Positions 25,860 through 34,782 of a stretch of DNA of 64,000 nucleotides are shown here, piece after piece. Position 1 is the stretch's first letter; every line of letters starts with the position of its first letter. The notes below the pieces were generated by a model that worked only from the letters and a program-made list of their open reading frames with translations, ran no database searches and was not told the origin of the DNA. A program made the position numbers and the translations under genes. The stretch comes from an uncultured Clostridium sp. (GTDB lineage: Bacteria > Bacillota > Clostridia > Lachnospirales > Lachnospiraceae), in assembly GCA_947644195.1 (NCBI GenBank), contig CANRZB010000004.1, positions 49,220 to 113,219 of the forward strand. Reading direction: 5' to 3'.

Positions 25860-27041
25860 CTACGTCAATCGGGGCAGCCGTTCTATCATCTCCATACACA
25901 TTCTGCCATTATGGTACGGACATTTCCACGGATGAACCAATGCCTGCCTTAGATCTCTGGTGCCATCCTGTCGGATGCTCTCATACCATTCTCCACTTTT
26001 GGGATCAATGAGATTCTGACGGATATAAGACCATATCCCCTCTGCTGCTTGTAAATACTGCATCTTTTCCGGTATTTTTTGAAAAGCATGATAAAAGCCC
26101 ACCACTGCTTCCGCCTGAACCCACCAAATTCTCTGCCGGTCAATCTGATTTCCTTCCCGTTCATTATACAAGACACAAATCTCTCTGTCATATCCATTTT
26201 GATAGGTACTCTCCGCCAATGCCTGACTAATGGAAGTCATGGCAATCGTACATTCATCTTCTCCCAACACCTCACAAGCCCGATCAATCAACCAGGATGC
26301 TTCAATATCGTGCCCATAGGATTCCAGATCAATCAAACTATGGTATTGACGATCAAAAAATACATCAAGTATCCGTTTTTCCGGATGATAAATCTTCTTC
26401 TGAAACAAATGAAGAATTTGATAAAGCCTCTGCCTGACTTCCGCTGAACCATCCGCTCGATATAGCTCCGTATATGCCTCCAGAACATGGAGTAAGGTAT
26501 TCATGGTACGTTCTGCCATTACCCCATTTTCGGAAAGCTTTTCATTATTTGTCGGAGAAAAATCTCGGGCAAATGCTTCTAAATATCCATCATGATCACG
26601 GCATTTTTCTTCCATCAGGTGATAAAGTCTATACGCCAAATCCAAAGCATCCTGCCTGCCGCCTGCCTGATAATAAACAGCTAATGCATACACGGCAAAT
26701 GCCTGGTTATATGTGTGTTTCGTCGTATCAGCAGGTGTTCCATCATACTGAACAGACCAATACATTCCCCCACATTTTTGGTCTTCACAGCGTCCTGCTA
26801 AAAATTCAAAAACATGATCGGCCATCTTTAATAACGAATCATCCTGACATATCATAGACGCTTTGGAATAAAACCATAAAATACGGCTCATCAGAATCAC
26901 ACTTTTATCATGATCCCGGACAATCTGTTGGTTATGATCCACATAACCGTAACACCCTCCATAAACAGTATCCTTCAGCCGATTCCAAAAAGGAAGTAAA
27001 TCATCCACCAAATGCTTTTGAAACTCTTTTCTCTCCATCAT
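25860..27041 (-). CDS. Cellobiose 2-epimerase (AGE family)
   Basis: 393 aa from ATG 27041 (GGGGG 6 nt upstream). It has the N-acylglucosamine 2-epimerase (alpha/alpha)6-barrel pattern: LLPFWNRLKDTVYGGCYGYVD, then LMSRILWFYSKAS, KHTYNQAFAVYALAVYYQ, SYGHDIEASWLID and QRIWWVQAEAVVGFYHAF. The length fits cellobiose 2-epimerases (about 390-410 aa). Reaction: epimerises the reducing-end glucose of cellobiose or mannobiose-type disaccharides at C2. Coupling with GH26 supports mannobiose conversion; the phosphorylase that normally completes this route is not in the window. Confidence 0.9.
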   Translation of the reverse strand: MMERKEFQKHLVDDLLPFWNRLKDTVYGGCYGYVDHNQQIVRDHDKSVILMSRILWFYSKASMICQDDSLLKMADHVFEFLAGRCEDQKCGGMYWSVQYDGTPADTTKHTYNQAFAVYALAVYYQAGGRQDALDLAYRLYHLMEEKCRDHDGYLEAFARDFSPTNNEKLSENGVMAERTMNTLLHVLEAYTELYRADGSAEVRQRLYQILHLFQKKIYHPEKRILDVFFDRQYHSLIDLESYGHDIEASWLIDRACEVLGEDECTIAMTSISQALAESTYQNGYDREICVLYNEREGNQIDRQRIWWVQAEAVVGFYHAFQKIPEKMQYLQAAEGIWSYIRQNLIDPKSGEWYESIRQDGTRDLRQALVHPWKCPYHNGRMCMEMIERLPRLT

Positions 27042-27079
27042 CAATGTCCCCCTTATCAAATATTACATACAAAAAACCA

Positions 27080-27092
27080 CAGTCAATGACTG
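27080..27092. promoter_or_regulatory. Small palindrome in the divergent mannan control region
   Basis: CAGTCA-A-TGACTG lies between the epimerase start and the divergent AraC gene. It could be part of a regulator site; no clear consensus promoter was assigned in this 219-bp gap. Confidence 0.3.
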
Positions 27093-27260
27093 AGTATTTT
27101 TTGCACGATTCAATTTCATCATAGTCTTTATTATTTTATTTACTATGAAAAGATAAGGAAAAAATTGTATAAACCTATTTTTTTGTTGAACAGGACAACA
27201 AAATCCTGTAGAATATCCATGAGAATATTATGGAATACGATACCTAGCCGGAGGACCACC

Positions 27261-28139
27261 ATGCAATTTTTTGAATATATAGATCTACTCAATCAACCCT
27301 ACGACATTTTTATCACAGAATCAACCCATTGCGATCCGCATTGGCACTATTACTGCGAGATTTTATTTCTATTAGAAGGATCACTGTCTATCTGCAGTGA
27401 TGGAAAACAGGAGACTCTCTCCTGCGGTGATCTGTGTTTTATTTATCCTCTGCAGATTCATGAAATCTGCCCGGCAGAAACACAAATTGCTCGATATGCC
27501 GTTCTAAAATTTGATATTCACGCTCTGCATCTTCCGCACGTATATAGTACATCCCTACATTCTTTTTTTGCCAGACCACCGCTTGCCGCCGACCTGTGTA
27601 TCCCTATCTACCAGAATGATTGGGATTCTGCAACAATAAAAACACTAATCCTGCAAACAGTACAAGAATACCAGCAACAAAAAGAATGTTATATGTTACA
27701 GGTCCATGCCAATCTATCCACCCTTTTAATACAAATTATGCGCAATGCACCAGAATCTGCCCGACAAAATCATTCCTTAATCACAGAAAAAGCAGATTTT
27801 TTCTATCAAATACCAGAATACATTGATACTCATTCCAATACTCCACTGCAAGTACAGGAACTAGCCGAATTATGTCATATGAGCTACTCCCATTTCGCAA
27901 AATGTTTTCGGGAAACTTATGGCCGTTCCTGCAAAGATTATATCAACTATATTCGGGTTAATAAAGCGCAGGAATATTTACTTCACACAAACCATGATTT
28001 AAATTACATTGCAATGGAGTGTGGTTTTTTTGACTGCAGTCACTTGATACGAACTTACAAACAATGGAGAGGCATCACTCCAAAACAGGAACGAATTAAA
28101 TCGTCGCAAAATATAAATCATCCAAAGACAACCTCGTAA
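27261..28139 (+). CDS. AraC-family transcriptional regulator
   Basis: 292 aa from the ATG at 27261, which has GGAGG 6 nt upstream; the frame is open from 27165. The N-terminal cupin-like sensor contains HCDPHWHYYCEILFLLEG. The C-terminal double HTH (about 190-285) includes LQVQELAELCHMSYSHFAKC and the second helix pair ending in YIAMECGFFDCSHLIRTYK. It is divergent from the epimerase/GH26 genes and probably activates them in response to a manno- or cello-oligosaccharide. Its 3' end overlaps the convergent gene at 28096 by 44 nt. Confidence 0.92.
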   Translation: MQFFEYIDLLNQPYDIFITESTHCDPHWHYYCEILFLLEGSLSICSDGKQETLSCGDLCFIYPLQIHEICPAETQIARYAVLKFDIHALHLPHVYSTSLHSFFARPPLAADLCIPIYQNDWDSATIKTLILQTVQEYQQQKECYMLQVHANLSTLLIQIMRNAPESARQNHSLITEKADFFYQIPEYIDTHSNTPLQVQELAELCHMSYSHFAKCFRETYGRSCKDYINYIRVNKAQEYLLHTNHDLNYIAMECGFFDCSHLIRTYKQWRGITPKQERIKSSQNINHPKTTS

Positions 28140-28515
28140 CGTCCACCTTATCCAAACATCTCTCCCAGCTAATTTCCGAGATCTCTTTTTCCAACAGAGA
28201 TAAATCCACATACCACTCCTCTGAACTATAATTAGAAACTTTCACCAGGAATAAGGAATCCAATTTCTTTAACGTCAAGCTTGTCAAAAAATTATTGCAG
28301 ATAAATACAATCCCAATTTTTGCATTTAACATACCGACAACACCTTTTCGTCTATCTATAAACCTTGCCCACTCCTCTCCTGCATCAATATCCCAGTCTA
28401 ATACAACATTGATCTCCGTGCTCATAATTTCATCCAGGACATTTTTAAATTCATCAATATTTTCATAGACTTTTTTCTTCTTTGCTTCCATTAAGATCTT
28501 GCTTAAATCTTGCAT
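28096..28515 (-). CDS. Hypothetical cytosolic protein at the end of the ABC locus
   Basis: 139 aa, no membrane segment or signal peptide, and no family I recognise. It is acidic and Leu/Ile-rich with a central hydrophobic stretch AKIGIVFICNNFLTSLTL. AGGGGG precedes the ATG. It lies 54 nt after the ABC ATPase gene on the same strand, so it may be an accessory or immunity protein of that locus. Its last 44 nt overlap the convergent AraC gene. Confidence 0.65.
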   Translation of the reverse strand: MQDLSKILMEAKKKKVYENIDEFKNVLDEIMSTEINVVLDWDIDAGEEWARFIDRRKGVVGMLNAKIGIVFICNNFLTSLTLKKLDSLFLVKVSNYSSEEWYVDLSLLEKEISEISWERCLDKVDVTRLSLDDLYFATI

Positions 28516-28569
28516 AGTGAACTACCCCCTATCTTATCCGGTCCATGATAAATTACGGTATACAGTACA

Positions 28570-29280
28570 TTAGATTTCAAAATATTTCTCACGCATGCAA
28601 TCATCAAAATCCACCACTTTATGTTCGTCAATGCAATAAATCCGATCGCATAGTCTCTCTAAGAAAACATGTTGATGGCTGGTCAGAATTAATGTTTTCC
28701 CCGCTTCCTTCAAACGTAAAAGAATTTGGGTAATCTCTTTATTCGTCTTATAATCCAAAGCATTATACGGCTCATCCAACAAAATTACGGTCTGTCCTTC
28801 CATAATGGCCTGGGCAATACCTAGTTTTTGCCTCATCCCCATAGAATACTTTTTAACCCTTGTGTTATCTCGATAGTCCAACCCCACCATCTCCATCGTT
28901 TCCTGAATCTTCTTCTCATCAACAATATTTTGAATCTCCGCAAGAAGTAACAAATTCTTATATCCCGAACAAGTTTCAATATATCCAGGCTCATTAATCA
29001 ATATGCCAACCCTGCTTGGGAAATCACGCCCTTTTTTGCCCAGTTCATCCCCATTTACAATAATTTTGCCTTGGTCCGGCCGCATCAACCCTGTCATAAT
29101 TTGAAATAACACAGACTTTCCAGAACCATTTTCTCCAACCAGTCCCACACACTCCCCGGAACGTATTTGCAAGCTGACATCCTCATAGATCACCTTACGT
29201 TTAAATTTTTTTGACATATTTTTCACTTCTATCGCATATTCCATTGGTTGATCCATATTCATATCGAATAAAATATCCAT
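28570..29280 (-). CDS. ABC transporter ATP-binding protein
   Basis: 236 aa from ATG 29280 (AGAGGAAATA upstream); the longer frame to 29355 lacks a ribosome-binding site. Walker A GENGSGKSV, signature YSMGMRQKLGIAQ, Walker B VILLDEPYNAL and switch His in LTSHQH are intact. It belongs to the drug/antimicrobial-peptide exporter group (BcrA/CcmA-like). Three membrane protein genes lie directly upstream on the same strand and probably form the permease. Confidence 0.93.
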   Translation of the reverse strand: MDILFDMNMDQPMEYAIEVKNMSKKFKRKVIYEDVSLQIRSGECVGLVGENGSGKSVLFQIMTGLMRPDQGKIIVNGDELGKKGRDFPSRVGILINEPGYIETCSGYKNLLLLAEIQNIVDEKKIQETMEMVGLDYRDNTRVKKYSMGMRQKLGIAQAIMEGQTVILLDEPYNALDYKTNKEITQILLRLKEAGKTLILTSHQHVFLERLCDRIYCIDEHKVVDFDDCMREKYFEI

Positions 29281-29430
29281 TATTTCCTCTTTTCTGCGCT
29301 GCACTTTTACTCTCCGGCAATGTTTTGTCCGGCAGCACACAGACATCATTGCCACAGAAACAAAATTCTACTTTCATTTGACGGGTTTCTAACGTTTATC
29401 GTCCGGCACCTCCTCCGATCTCACACATTC

Positions 29431-30231
29431 CTATTTCTTTGCCAGAATGTCCGGGATTTTTCCTAATGCGCCCTGATGTAACACAAAACCTAAAAGAACC
29501 AAACTCATACCTGCCAGAAGATTACCCATTAAAATCCTGCCATTTTTCAATCCAATCAGTTCAAACACGCTATATGCCGCCGATAGACCTGCAATGATAA
29601 TATTTCCTCTGCGCAAGATTACTCCCAGTAAATAGACAACAAACGTACCAAAAAATGCAGCCAGCGTATTTCCTGCCAAACGATACAGACACAGATCAAC
29701 TTCTAACAGCAAAAGCAATTCCACGAATCTCCATAGAAATGCCACCACAAACCCCAGATAAACTTCTTCCGTATGAATACCATATTCTTGCTGTATTGCA
29801 TAGAAATACACACTGGTACTATCATGAAAGACCATGACCAAAACTGCATCCACCACCAGTACACAAAGAATAAACTGGACATAATACCGCAACAAAAAAC
29901 AAAAACATTCCCGATCTGTCACAGAATCCCACTTTGCCCGGGAGCCATAGCGAAATTTTGCAGCAACATTCCTGTCCTTTTTTTCATTTTCCAGAAAAAC
30001 ATTGATCCAGAATAATGGAAAAATAAAATAAAACAGGTAATACAGCAACTCCGTAACCTGAAACTTCTGGTACGAAAATCCCTTGACCATCAAAAACATA
30101 AAATCAACAGGTGTCAACGTTTTTGTGCCGGATGTCACACACCCCAACGACAGGAACAGAATGAAAAAAACAAAATTGGTTCCCCTGCCCCCCTGAATAT
30201 ATTCCTTCAGATAGGAATTTTTCTTTTGCAT
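29431..30231 (-). CDS. ABC-locus integral membrane protein 1
   Basis: 266 aa with about six hydrophobic helices (for example FVFFILFLSLG, LYYLFYFIFPLFWIN, YVQFILCVLVVDAVLVMV). No catalytic motif is visible. GAGGG lies 8 nt before the ATG, and the start overlaps the preceding membrane gene by 25 nt. It is likely a permease subunit partnered with the ATPase at 28570. Confidence 0.75.
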   Translation of the reverse strand: MQKKNSYLKEYIQGGRGTNFVFFILFLSLGCVTSGTKTLTPVDFMFLMVKGFSYQKFQVTELLYYLFYFIFPLFWINVFLENEKKDRNVAAKFRYGSRAKWDSVTDRECFCFLLRYYVQFILCVLVVDAVLVMVFHDSTSVYFYAIQQEYGIHTEEVYLGFVVAFLWRFVELLLLLEVDLCLYRLAGNTLAAFFGTFVVYLLGVILRRGNIIIAGLSAAYSVFELIGLKNGRILMGNLLAGMSLVLLGFVLHQGALGKIPDILAKK

Positions 30232-31007
30232 AGCGCCATCCCTCTTATTCCAATTGATCCGACTACCATAACCGCCATATTAACAACCACAGCACGTATC
30301 CCCACCACCAACAATGCATGGTGCAGAATATAATAATTATTATAAAAGAACACATTCAGGCAGGATTCATCAATCTGTGTCAGATAACCCGCTAAGGTAC
30401 TAATGATACACAGTACAATTTCCATAACCATAAGTTTTCTTCCACCCATAAGATTCCCATAATAAAGCATCATGTACAGAAAAACACAACCTAATTCCCA
30501 ATACAATACGACACAGATGACTGCAATGACCGGATTCGAAAAAAAATGGGCATACCCTTTTAATATCATCATATTTCCCGCCAACTCTGTCATTCCATTG
30601 ACCGCCCGAAATCCCCCCGATACTCCGACACCTACGATCCCTATGCACAGAACCAATAGCAAATTACCAAGGATCATAGCCGAGATCTGTAAAATAGCCG
30701 ATACATTATCCGCATTATATTTATTCCGACAACTGCCATAACGTATCCATTCCTGCTGTCCGCATTTCCGTACCGTATGAACCATCCAATAGAGCAGGAA
30801 GAAAAACCAGGCATAAATTAAATAATAGTGATCTGCCAATACATACAGTACATATTCCGCCAGGGACATTCCTGTCACTCTGGCAAACGGCACTGCAATA
30901 CCTGCATAATAGGCAAGTACCAGTGAAACAGCGAGATAGCACCACAAACAGGGAATTCGAAAGAAATTTCTGACACCCATTCTGGCTGCACTAACATTCA
31001 TAATCAC
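30207..31007 (-). CDS. ABC-locus integral membrane protein 2
   Basis: 266 aa, about six membrane helices (CYLAVSLVLAYYAGIAVP, LIYAWFFFLLYWMV, ILGNLLLVLCIGIVGVGVSG). The start is the GTG at 31007 or the ATG at 31001, both inside the end of the upstream gene. It probably forms a multi-subunit permease with its two neighbours. Confidence 0.72.
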   Translation of the reverse strand: MIMNVSAARMGVRNFFRIPCLWCYLAVSLVLAYYAGIAVPFARVTGMSLAEYVLYVLADHYYLIYAWFFFLLYWMVHTVRKCGQQEWIRYGSCRNKYNADNVSAILQISAMILGNLLLVLCIGIVGVGVSGGFRAVNGMTELAGNMMILKGYAHFFSNPVIAVICVVLYWELGCVFLYMMLYYGNLMGGRKLMVMEIVLCIISTLAGYLTQIDESCLNVFFYNNYYILHHALLVVGIRAVVVNMAVMVVGSIGIRGMALCKRKIPI

Positions 31008-31749
31008 TCACACTCTTTCCTCTCAATATCAAAATAATACAAGATGTAATTATCAGAAAGGACGCAGTACCTACCAGATAATTCCAAAAATGCATACAAG
31101 ACGGCGTTAATCTGTTTAAAACATAGGAAGTGATGATACTGTAATCCGGTATTTCTAATAAAGCCGTAACCAGATTTTCCGCCATGCAATACAGGAACGG
31201 TACAATATTGATAATAAATATGTTGTCCACATATAGGGCCAGCATATAACCGAACAAGGTAAAACATGCTGCATTGATCCCTTTCCAGGCACACCACACC
31301 AAACCAAACAGAAGCGGATGATGCATCTGGATACTGCCAAACACATAATCAACCAATTCATTATCATATCCCTGGCTAGAGATTGGAATAAAAAATACAG
31401 TAATCACCAAAGTCATAAAATAGATAAACCAGGTCGCAGAAAAGGATACCAACAAACCTGCAAAAACATGATTTCGGATATAACTATTTCTTTTCATTCG
31501 CATTGAGGCGTACTGGATAAAATGATTCCTTCTTTGTAGATATAAGACAATGGCAAACGGCAGAGTAGATACTAACGGCAAAAAGAAATCTACATATTCA
31601 CACGCCCATGTCCATATCTCAATTTTATAATTCACAACAGAATTTCCCGCAATCGTAATACACGAAGCCAGTAACGCTATAAACGCAATGCTATATACAA
31701 CTGCAGCAATGGGAAGGTATTGTTTTACCACTCTTTTTAAATATCTCAT
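30991..31749 (-). CDS. ABC-locus integral membrane protein 3
   Basis: 252 aa from ATG 31749 (AGAAGG just upstream); the frame reaches 31776. About six membrane helices (YLPIAAVVYSIAFIALLAS, FFLPLVSTLPFAIVLYL, ATWFIYFMTLVITVFFI). The same fold class as the following two genes is suggested by equal lengths and helix spacing. It is the first gene of the transporter proper, downstream of the small secreted protein. Confidence 0.74.
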   Translation of the reverse strand: MRYLKRVVKQYLPIAAVVYSIAFIALLASCITIAGNSVVNYKIEIWTWACEYVDFFLPLVSTLPFAIVLYLQRRNHFIQYASMRMKRNSYIRNHVFAGLLVSFSATWFIYFMTLVITVFFIPISSQGYDNELVDYVFGSIQMHHPLLFGLVWCAWKGINAACFTLFGYMLALYVDNIFIINIVPFLYCMAENLVTALLEIPDYSIITSYVLNRLTPSCMHFWNYLVGTASFLIITSCIILILRGKSVSDYEC

Positions 31750-31836
31750 ATTATCCTTCTTCCTTAATATAAACATAAAAAATCCCCCTCATATCCCAAA
31801 ATTTTATACAAAAATACTGTTCGCCATGTTGCTATT

Positions 31837-31858
31837 GCACCGTTAATGCAATGTTTTT
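31837..31858 (+). other. Hairpin between the small secreted protein and the transporter genes
   Basis: ATTGCA and TGCAAT pair around CCGTTAA, with a T run on the plus side. On the minus strand, where the operon runs, it has no T-tract, so it may protect the 3' end of the first message rather than stop transcription. Confidence 0.35.
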
Positions 31859-32250
31859 TAGTTACTCTTCCACATTCCAGAAACATGAACCGTTACTGGT
31901 GTAAATGCGTCATTTGAAAAATGAAGCCTAACCTTGCATCCCTTTGTTTGTTTTGCATGCGCCTTCACCGGTTTCTGTGTTCCATCCGTTACATTTCGCA
32001 GCCATTCCCCGTTTCCTTTGGAACTAGCCATACGGACATCTACCTTATATTTTCCACCCACCTCAGACGAGTAGATATACCCATTCTTTCCGGCAAATAC
32101 CTTTGTCTGGTACTCAGAATATCCATATCCATTAAATCTGCCTACCACCGTTCCGTAATACTCATTCGCTGTTCCGGCATATGCTGTACCTCCCAGTAAC
32201 ACTCCTGCGATACCTGCTACCGCAGCTAACTTGACAATACGTTTTTTCAT
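31858..32250 (-). CDS. Small secreted protein, DUF2712-like
   Basis: 130 aa from ATG 32250 (GGAGGAG upstream). Signal peptide (KKRIVKLAAVAGIAGVLLGG, cut near AYAG), then about 105 residues rich in Tyr, Gly, Ser and Lys with NGEWLRNVTDG and a C-terminal VTVHVSGMWKSN. The pattern resembles DUF2712 proteins found beside ABC exporters and two-component systems in Firmicutes; that match is by eye and uncertain. There are no Cys-pair or lanthionine-type cores. It is preceded by a promoter region with four phased repeats. It may be a bacteriocin-like or surface-protective product handled by the transporter. Confidence 0.7.
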   Translation of the reverse strand: MKKRIVKLAAVAGIAGVLLGGTAYAGTANEYYGTVVGRFNGYGYSEYQTKVFAGKNGYIYSSEVGGKYKVDVRMASSKGNGEWLRNVTDGTQKPVKAHAKQTKGCKVRLHFSNDAFTPVTVHVSGMWKSN

Positions 32251-32295
32251 TCGCAATCTCCTCCTTCCGTCGAACAGTATTTTGCTAACGGACAC

Positions 32296-32348
32296 AGTAT
32301 AACAGGTGTACATTATCAGTAGATTAACAGTAGATTATGAGTAGATTA
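32296..32348 (-). promoter_or_regulatory. Response-regulator-type promoter with four 11-bp-phased direct repeats
   Basis: On the minus strand TAATCTACT occurs at 32348-32340, 32337-32329 and 32326-32318, and TAATGTACA at 32315-32307: starts are spaced exactly 11 bp. A -10 box TATACT (32301-32296) follows, while the -35 position is occupied by a repeat instead of TTGACA. Phased repeats replacing the -35 box are typical of OmpR-family activators; the co-directional regulator at 33900 is the likely ligand. Confidence 0.7.
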
Positions 32349-32416
32349 AATTTTAAAATTTTTTTTCATTCTCTCTTTTCATGACAAATATTTGTATGTT
32401 AAGAATATTGTCATCG

Positions 32417-32447
32417 CAAAAAAACAAGCACGTATTCCTGTGCTTGT
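32417..32447 (-). terminator. Terminator of the two-component operon
   Basis: Minus-strand ACAAGCAC-AGGAATAC-GTGCTTGT followed by TTTTTTG, 30 nt after the histidine kinase gene. It separates the regulator operon from the regulated one. Confidence 0.85.
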
Positions 32448-32476
32448 CTCTCTAAATTATATATTGTTATATTTGA

Positions 32477-33838
32477 TTAAATCGTTTCTCTTTCTAACGA
32501 AATGACAAATTTAGTGCCGATGCCTCTTTTGCTCTCAACAAAAATAGTTCCTCCATGGGCTTCTATGGTCTCCTTCGCAATTGCCAACCCTAATCCCGTC
32601 CCTCCTCGTTGCTGTGCATTGGTGCCGTGATAATATCTCTCAAAAATATGTCTAGTATCCCTCTCATCCATCCCCTTTCCGTTATCCTGAATCTCAATGC
32701 AAATTTTATCCTGATCTGTTTTGGCACGGACAATCACTTGTACACCATCGGGATTATGGATAAATGCATTGCTAATCATGTTAATCAGACAGCGCTCCAT
32801 CAAATTGCGATCACACAACAGGAAAATTCCCTGTTCACAGTCGACAGAGATCGCCTCTCTCTGATTCTGCGTCTGGTCGATACGTTCGGTACATTCCTGC
32901 AGCAGAAGGGCCAACTCCACTTCTTCCTTCTGTAATGGCACCTTACCCTCCACCAGTTTCTGATTCAAACGAAGATCTTGGATCAAATTTTCTATATACC
33001 GCTCTGATTTGACAATTTCTCTGGCATATTCGCGAACCTCCTCCGGTTCAAACTGGTAAGAAGTATCCCCCAACATCTCTGAATAGCCACGTATCGTTGA
33101 AAGAGGCGTTTTCATATCATGGGAAATATTGGCGATCCATTCTGCCCGCATCCGTTTGTTTTCCTGTAACCGAGACTGTAATTCTACCAATTGTCTGGAG
33201 ACACCGGAAAAAATAGACTTACGCTCTAAGGGAGCCAACTCTTTCCCTTTTGCAATTTGTGGAATATCCTCCATAATCTTCATAATCGGCGTCGTAATTT
33301 TCTTAGAAAAAAACCAGGACTCCATGTAAACCATCCCTGCCATAATTACCAGGAAAACCAGACATACCTTGGGGAAAATATGGTTGCCAAACAGAAGAAA
33401 CGAATATTTCTGCACATATTTGCTGTCACATCCAAGAATGACACCATAACCAGGACGATGAGTAACCGCATTGACGAATAGGGTATCTTTATTTAACTGT
33501 TCCGAATTCAAAGAGTACTGTACTAATTCATATGGACTGTAGTGTTCTGGCAGCTTTTTACCAACATTAGCGCTGCCTACCACATTTCCCTGGCTGTCAA
33601 TCATCTGTAACCAGCAGCCATGCTTCTTTAATTTTTCCATTCCTGTCTGACTGATTTTAAACTCTTGATTTTGAAAAGTAATATAATTCTGAATATCCGC
33701 CACCAGATACTGTGGCATGGTATCATCCGCCGGCCGATTAAAAAACATGATATAGCATAGGAAACTCCCAATTACCAACGTAAAAAACACGGCACTAAAA
33801 CTGGTCTTTAAATACTCCCGGATCATCTTTCTTTTCAT
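32477..33838 (-). CDS. Membrane sensor histidine kinase
   Basis: 453 aa from ATG 33838 (GGGAG 7 nt upstream). Two membrane helices (FSAVFFTLVIGSFLCYIMFF and FPKVCLVFLVIMAGMVYM) enclose an extracellular sensor of about 120 residues; a HAMP-like linker follows, then HisKA with ANISHDMKTPLSTIRGYSEM (phospho-His) and HATPase_c with NAFIHN, DNGKGM and GTGLGLAI. It phosphorylates the regulator encoded 61 nt upstream. The extracellular sensor size differs from the short BceS type. Confidence 0.93.
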   Translation of the reverse strand: MKRKMIREYLKTSFSAVFFTLVIGSFLCYIMFFNRPADDTMPQYLVADIQNYITFQNQEFKISQTGMEKLKKHGCWLQMIDSQGNVVGSANVGKKLPEHYSPYELVQYSLNSEQLNKDTLFVNAVTHRPGYGVILGCDSKYVQKYSFLLFGNHIFPKVCLVFLVIMAGMVYMESWFFSKKITTPIMKIMEDIPQIAKGKELAPLERKSIFSGVSRQLVELQSRLQENKRMRAEWIANISHDMKTPLSTIRGYSEMLGDTSYQFEPEEVREYAREIVKSERYIENLIQDLRLNQKLVEGKVPLQKEEVELALLLQECTERIDQTQNQREAISVDCEQGIFLLCDRNLMERCLINMISNAFIHNPDGVQVIVRAKTDQDKICIEIQDNGKGMDERDTRHIFERYYHGTNAQQRGGTGLGLAIAKETIEAHGGTIFVESKRGIGTKFVISLERETI

Positions 33839-33899
33839 ATCCATTCTCCCGTACTGCTGTGAATCATTCCAAACCAATCTATCAATCAATTCGTCTCAG

Positions 33900-34613
33900 T
33901 TAAACCCTGTTACTAAAATAATAACCTCTGCCTTTCACGGTTCTGATCAAACAGGGATTTGCCGGATCGTCTTCAATCTTTTCCCTTAAATGCCTGATGT
34001 GTACAGCCACCGTACTTTCCACTCCTACAAAATCACTTCCCCATACTCTTTGAATTAAATACTCTTTAGAAATCGTAATATCCTGATTAATAACCAAATA
34101 CTCCAATAGAGCATATTCTTTCGGTGGAAGGGGAATCGTTTCTCCATTCTGCTTGAGAATCCTGGTTTCGAGATCCAGGCAAAATCCACTGCCAAAGGAA
34201 TATTGTTTTCCCTGCTTATTGCTGTCCTCATAGTAAGCCTGTCTCTTTAATGCCACCTGAATTCTTGCCACTAACTCTTTCGGACTGAACGGTTTTGTCA
34301 GATACTCATCCCCGCCCACTGCAAAAGAAACTAATTTATCCGTTTCCTCTGTTTTGGCAGATAGAAAGATAATCGGCGCCATGGAAAATTCCCGGATTCT
34401 CCTGCATACTTCATATCCATCCGAATCTGGCAGCATAATATCCAAAACAATCAAATCTGGAGAAAGCTCCCGTGCCATATTCATGGCGTCCGTCCCATTC
34501 AACGCCTTATATACCTGCGTAAATCCTTCCTTTTTCAGCACAACATTTACCATATGAACAATGGACTCATCGTCGTCAACCAATAGTATCTTCTTAGAAT
34601 AAATATGATTCAT
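33900..34613 (-). CDS. OmpR-family response regulator
   Basis: 237 aa from ATG 34613 (GGAGG 11 nt upstream); the frame to 34688 is not needed. Receiver domain with DDDES, phospho-Asp in LIVLDIMLPD and Lys in LTKPFSP; winged-helix C-terminus with PPKEYALLEYLV and HIRHLREKIEDDP. It pairs with the downstream kinase gene and probably binds the phased repeats at 32307-32348. Confidence 0.95.
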   Translation of the reverse strand: MNHIYSKKILLVDDDESIVHMVNVVLKKEGFTQVYKALNGTDAMNMARELSPDLIVLDIMLPDSDGYEVCRRIREFSMAPIIFLSAKTEETDKLVSFAVGGDEYLTKPFSPKELVARIQVALKRQAYYEDSNKQGKQYSFGSGFCLDLETRILKQNGETIPLPPKEYALLEYLVINQDITISKEYLIQRVWGSDFVGVESTVAVHIRHLREKIEDDPANPCLIRTVKGRGYYFSNRV

Positions 34614-34638
34614 CAAAAATGTAACCTCCGTATGATAG

Positions 34639-34674
34639 AAAAAAGTGGGCAAGCCCACTCTAACTCCCCTGTCA
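34639..34674 (-). terminator. Terminator-like repeat, copy B
   Basis: Minus-strand GTGGGCTTGCCCAC followed by TTTTTT, preceded by TGACAGGGGAGTTAGA. It sits between the gene at 34783 and the response regulator, only about 25 nt before the regulator start, so it separates or attenuates. It resembles the element at 23170-23208. Confidence 0.6.
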
Positions 34675-34754
34675 GCTGCGTCGACCATCTTTCTGACTTA
34701 TGAGGGCCCTGCCTTACTTTTCTCCAAATGTACGTTATAAAACAAAATATCTCC

Positions 34755-34780
34755 CACCCCTTTCGGGAGCTCCCCACAGG
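34755..34780 (-). terminator. Weak hairpin after the gene at 34783
   Basis: CTCCC and GGGAG arms around a G/A-rich loop, followed by ATATTTTGTTTT on the minus strand. A short stem, but well placed to end the upstream message. Confidence 0.4.
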
Positions 34781-34782
34781 GA

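Noticed and set aside
31858..32250. Lanthipeptide or double-glycine bacteriocin precursor
   Set aside because: No Cys/Ser/Thr core, no GG leader and no modification enzyme nearby; it has a Sec signal peptide.
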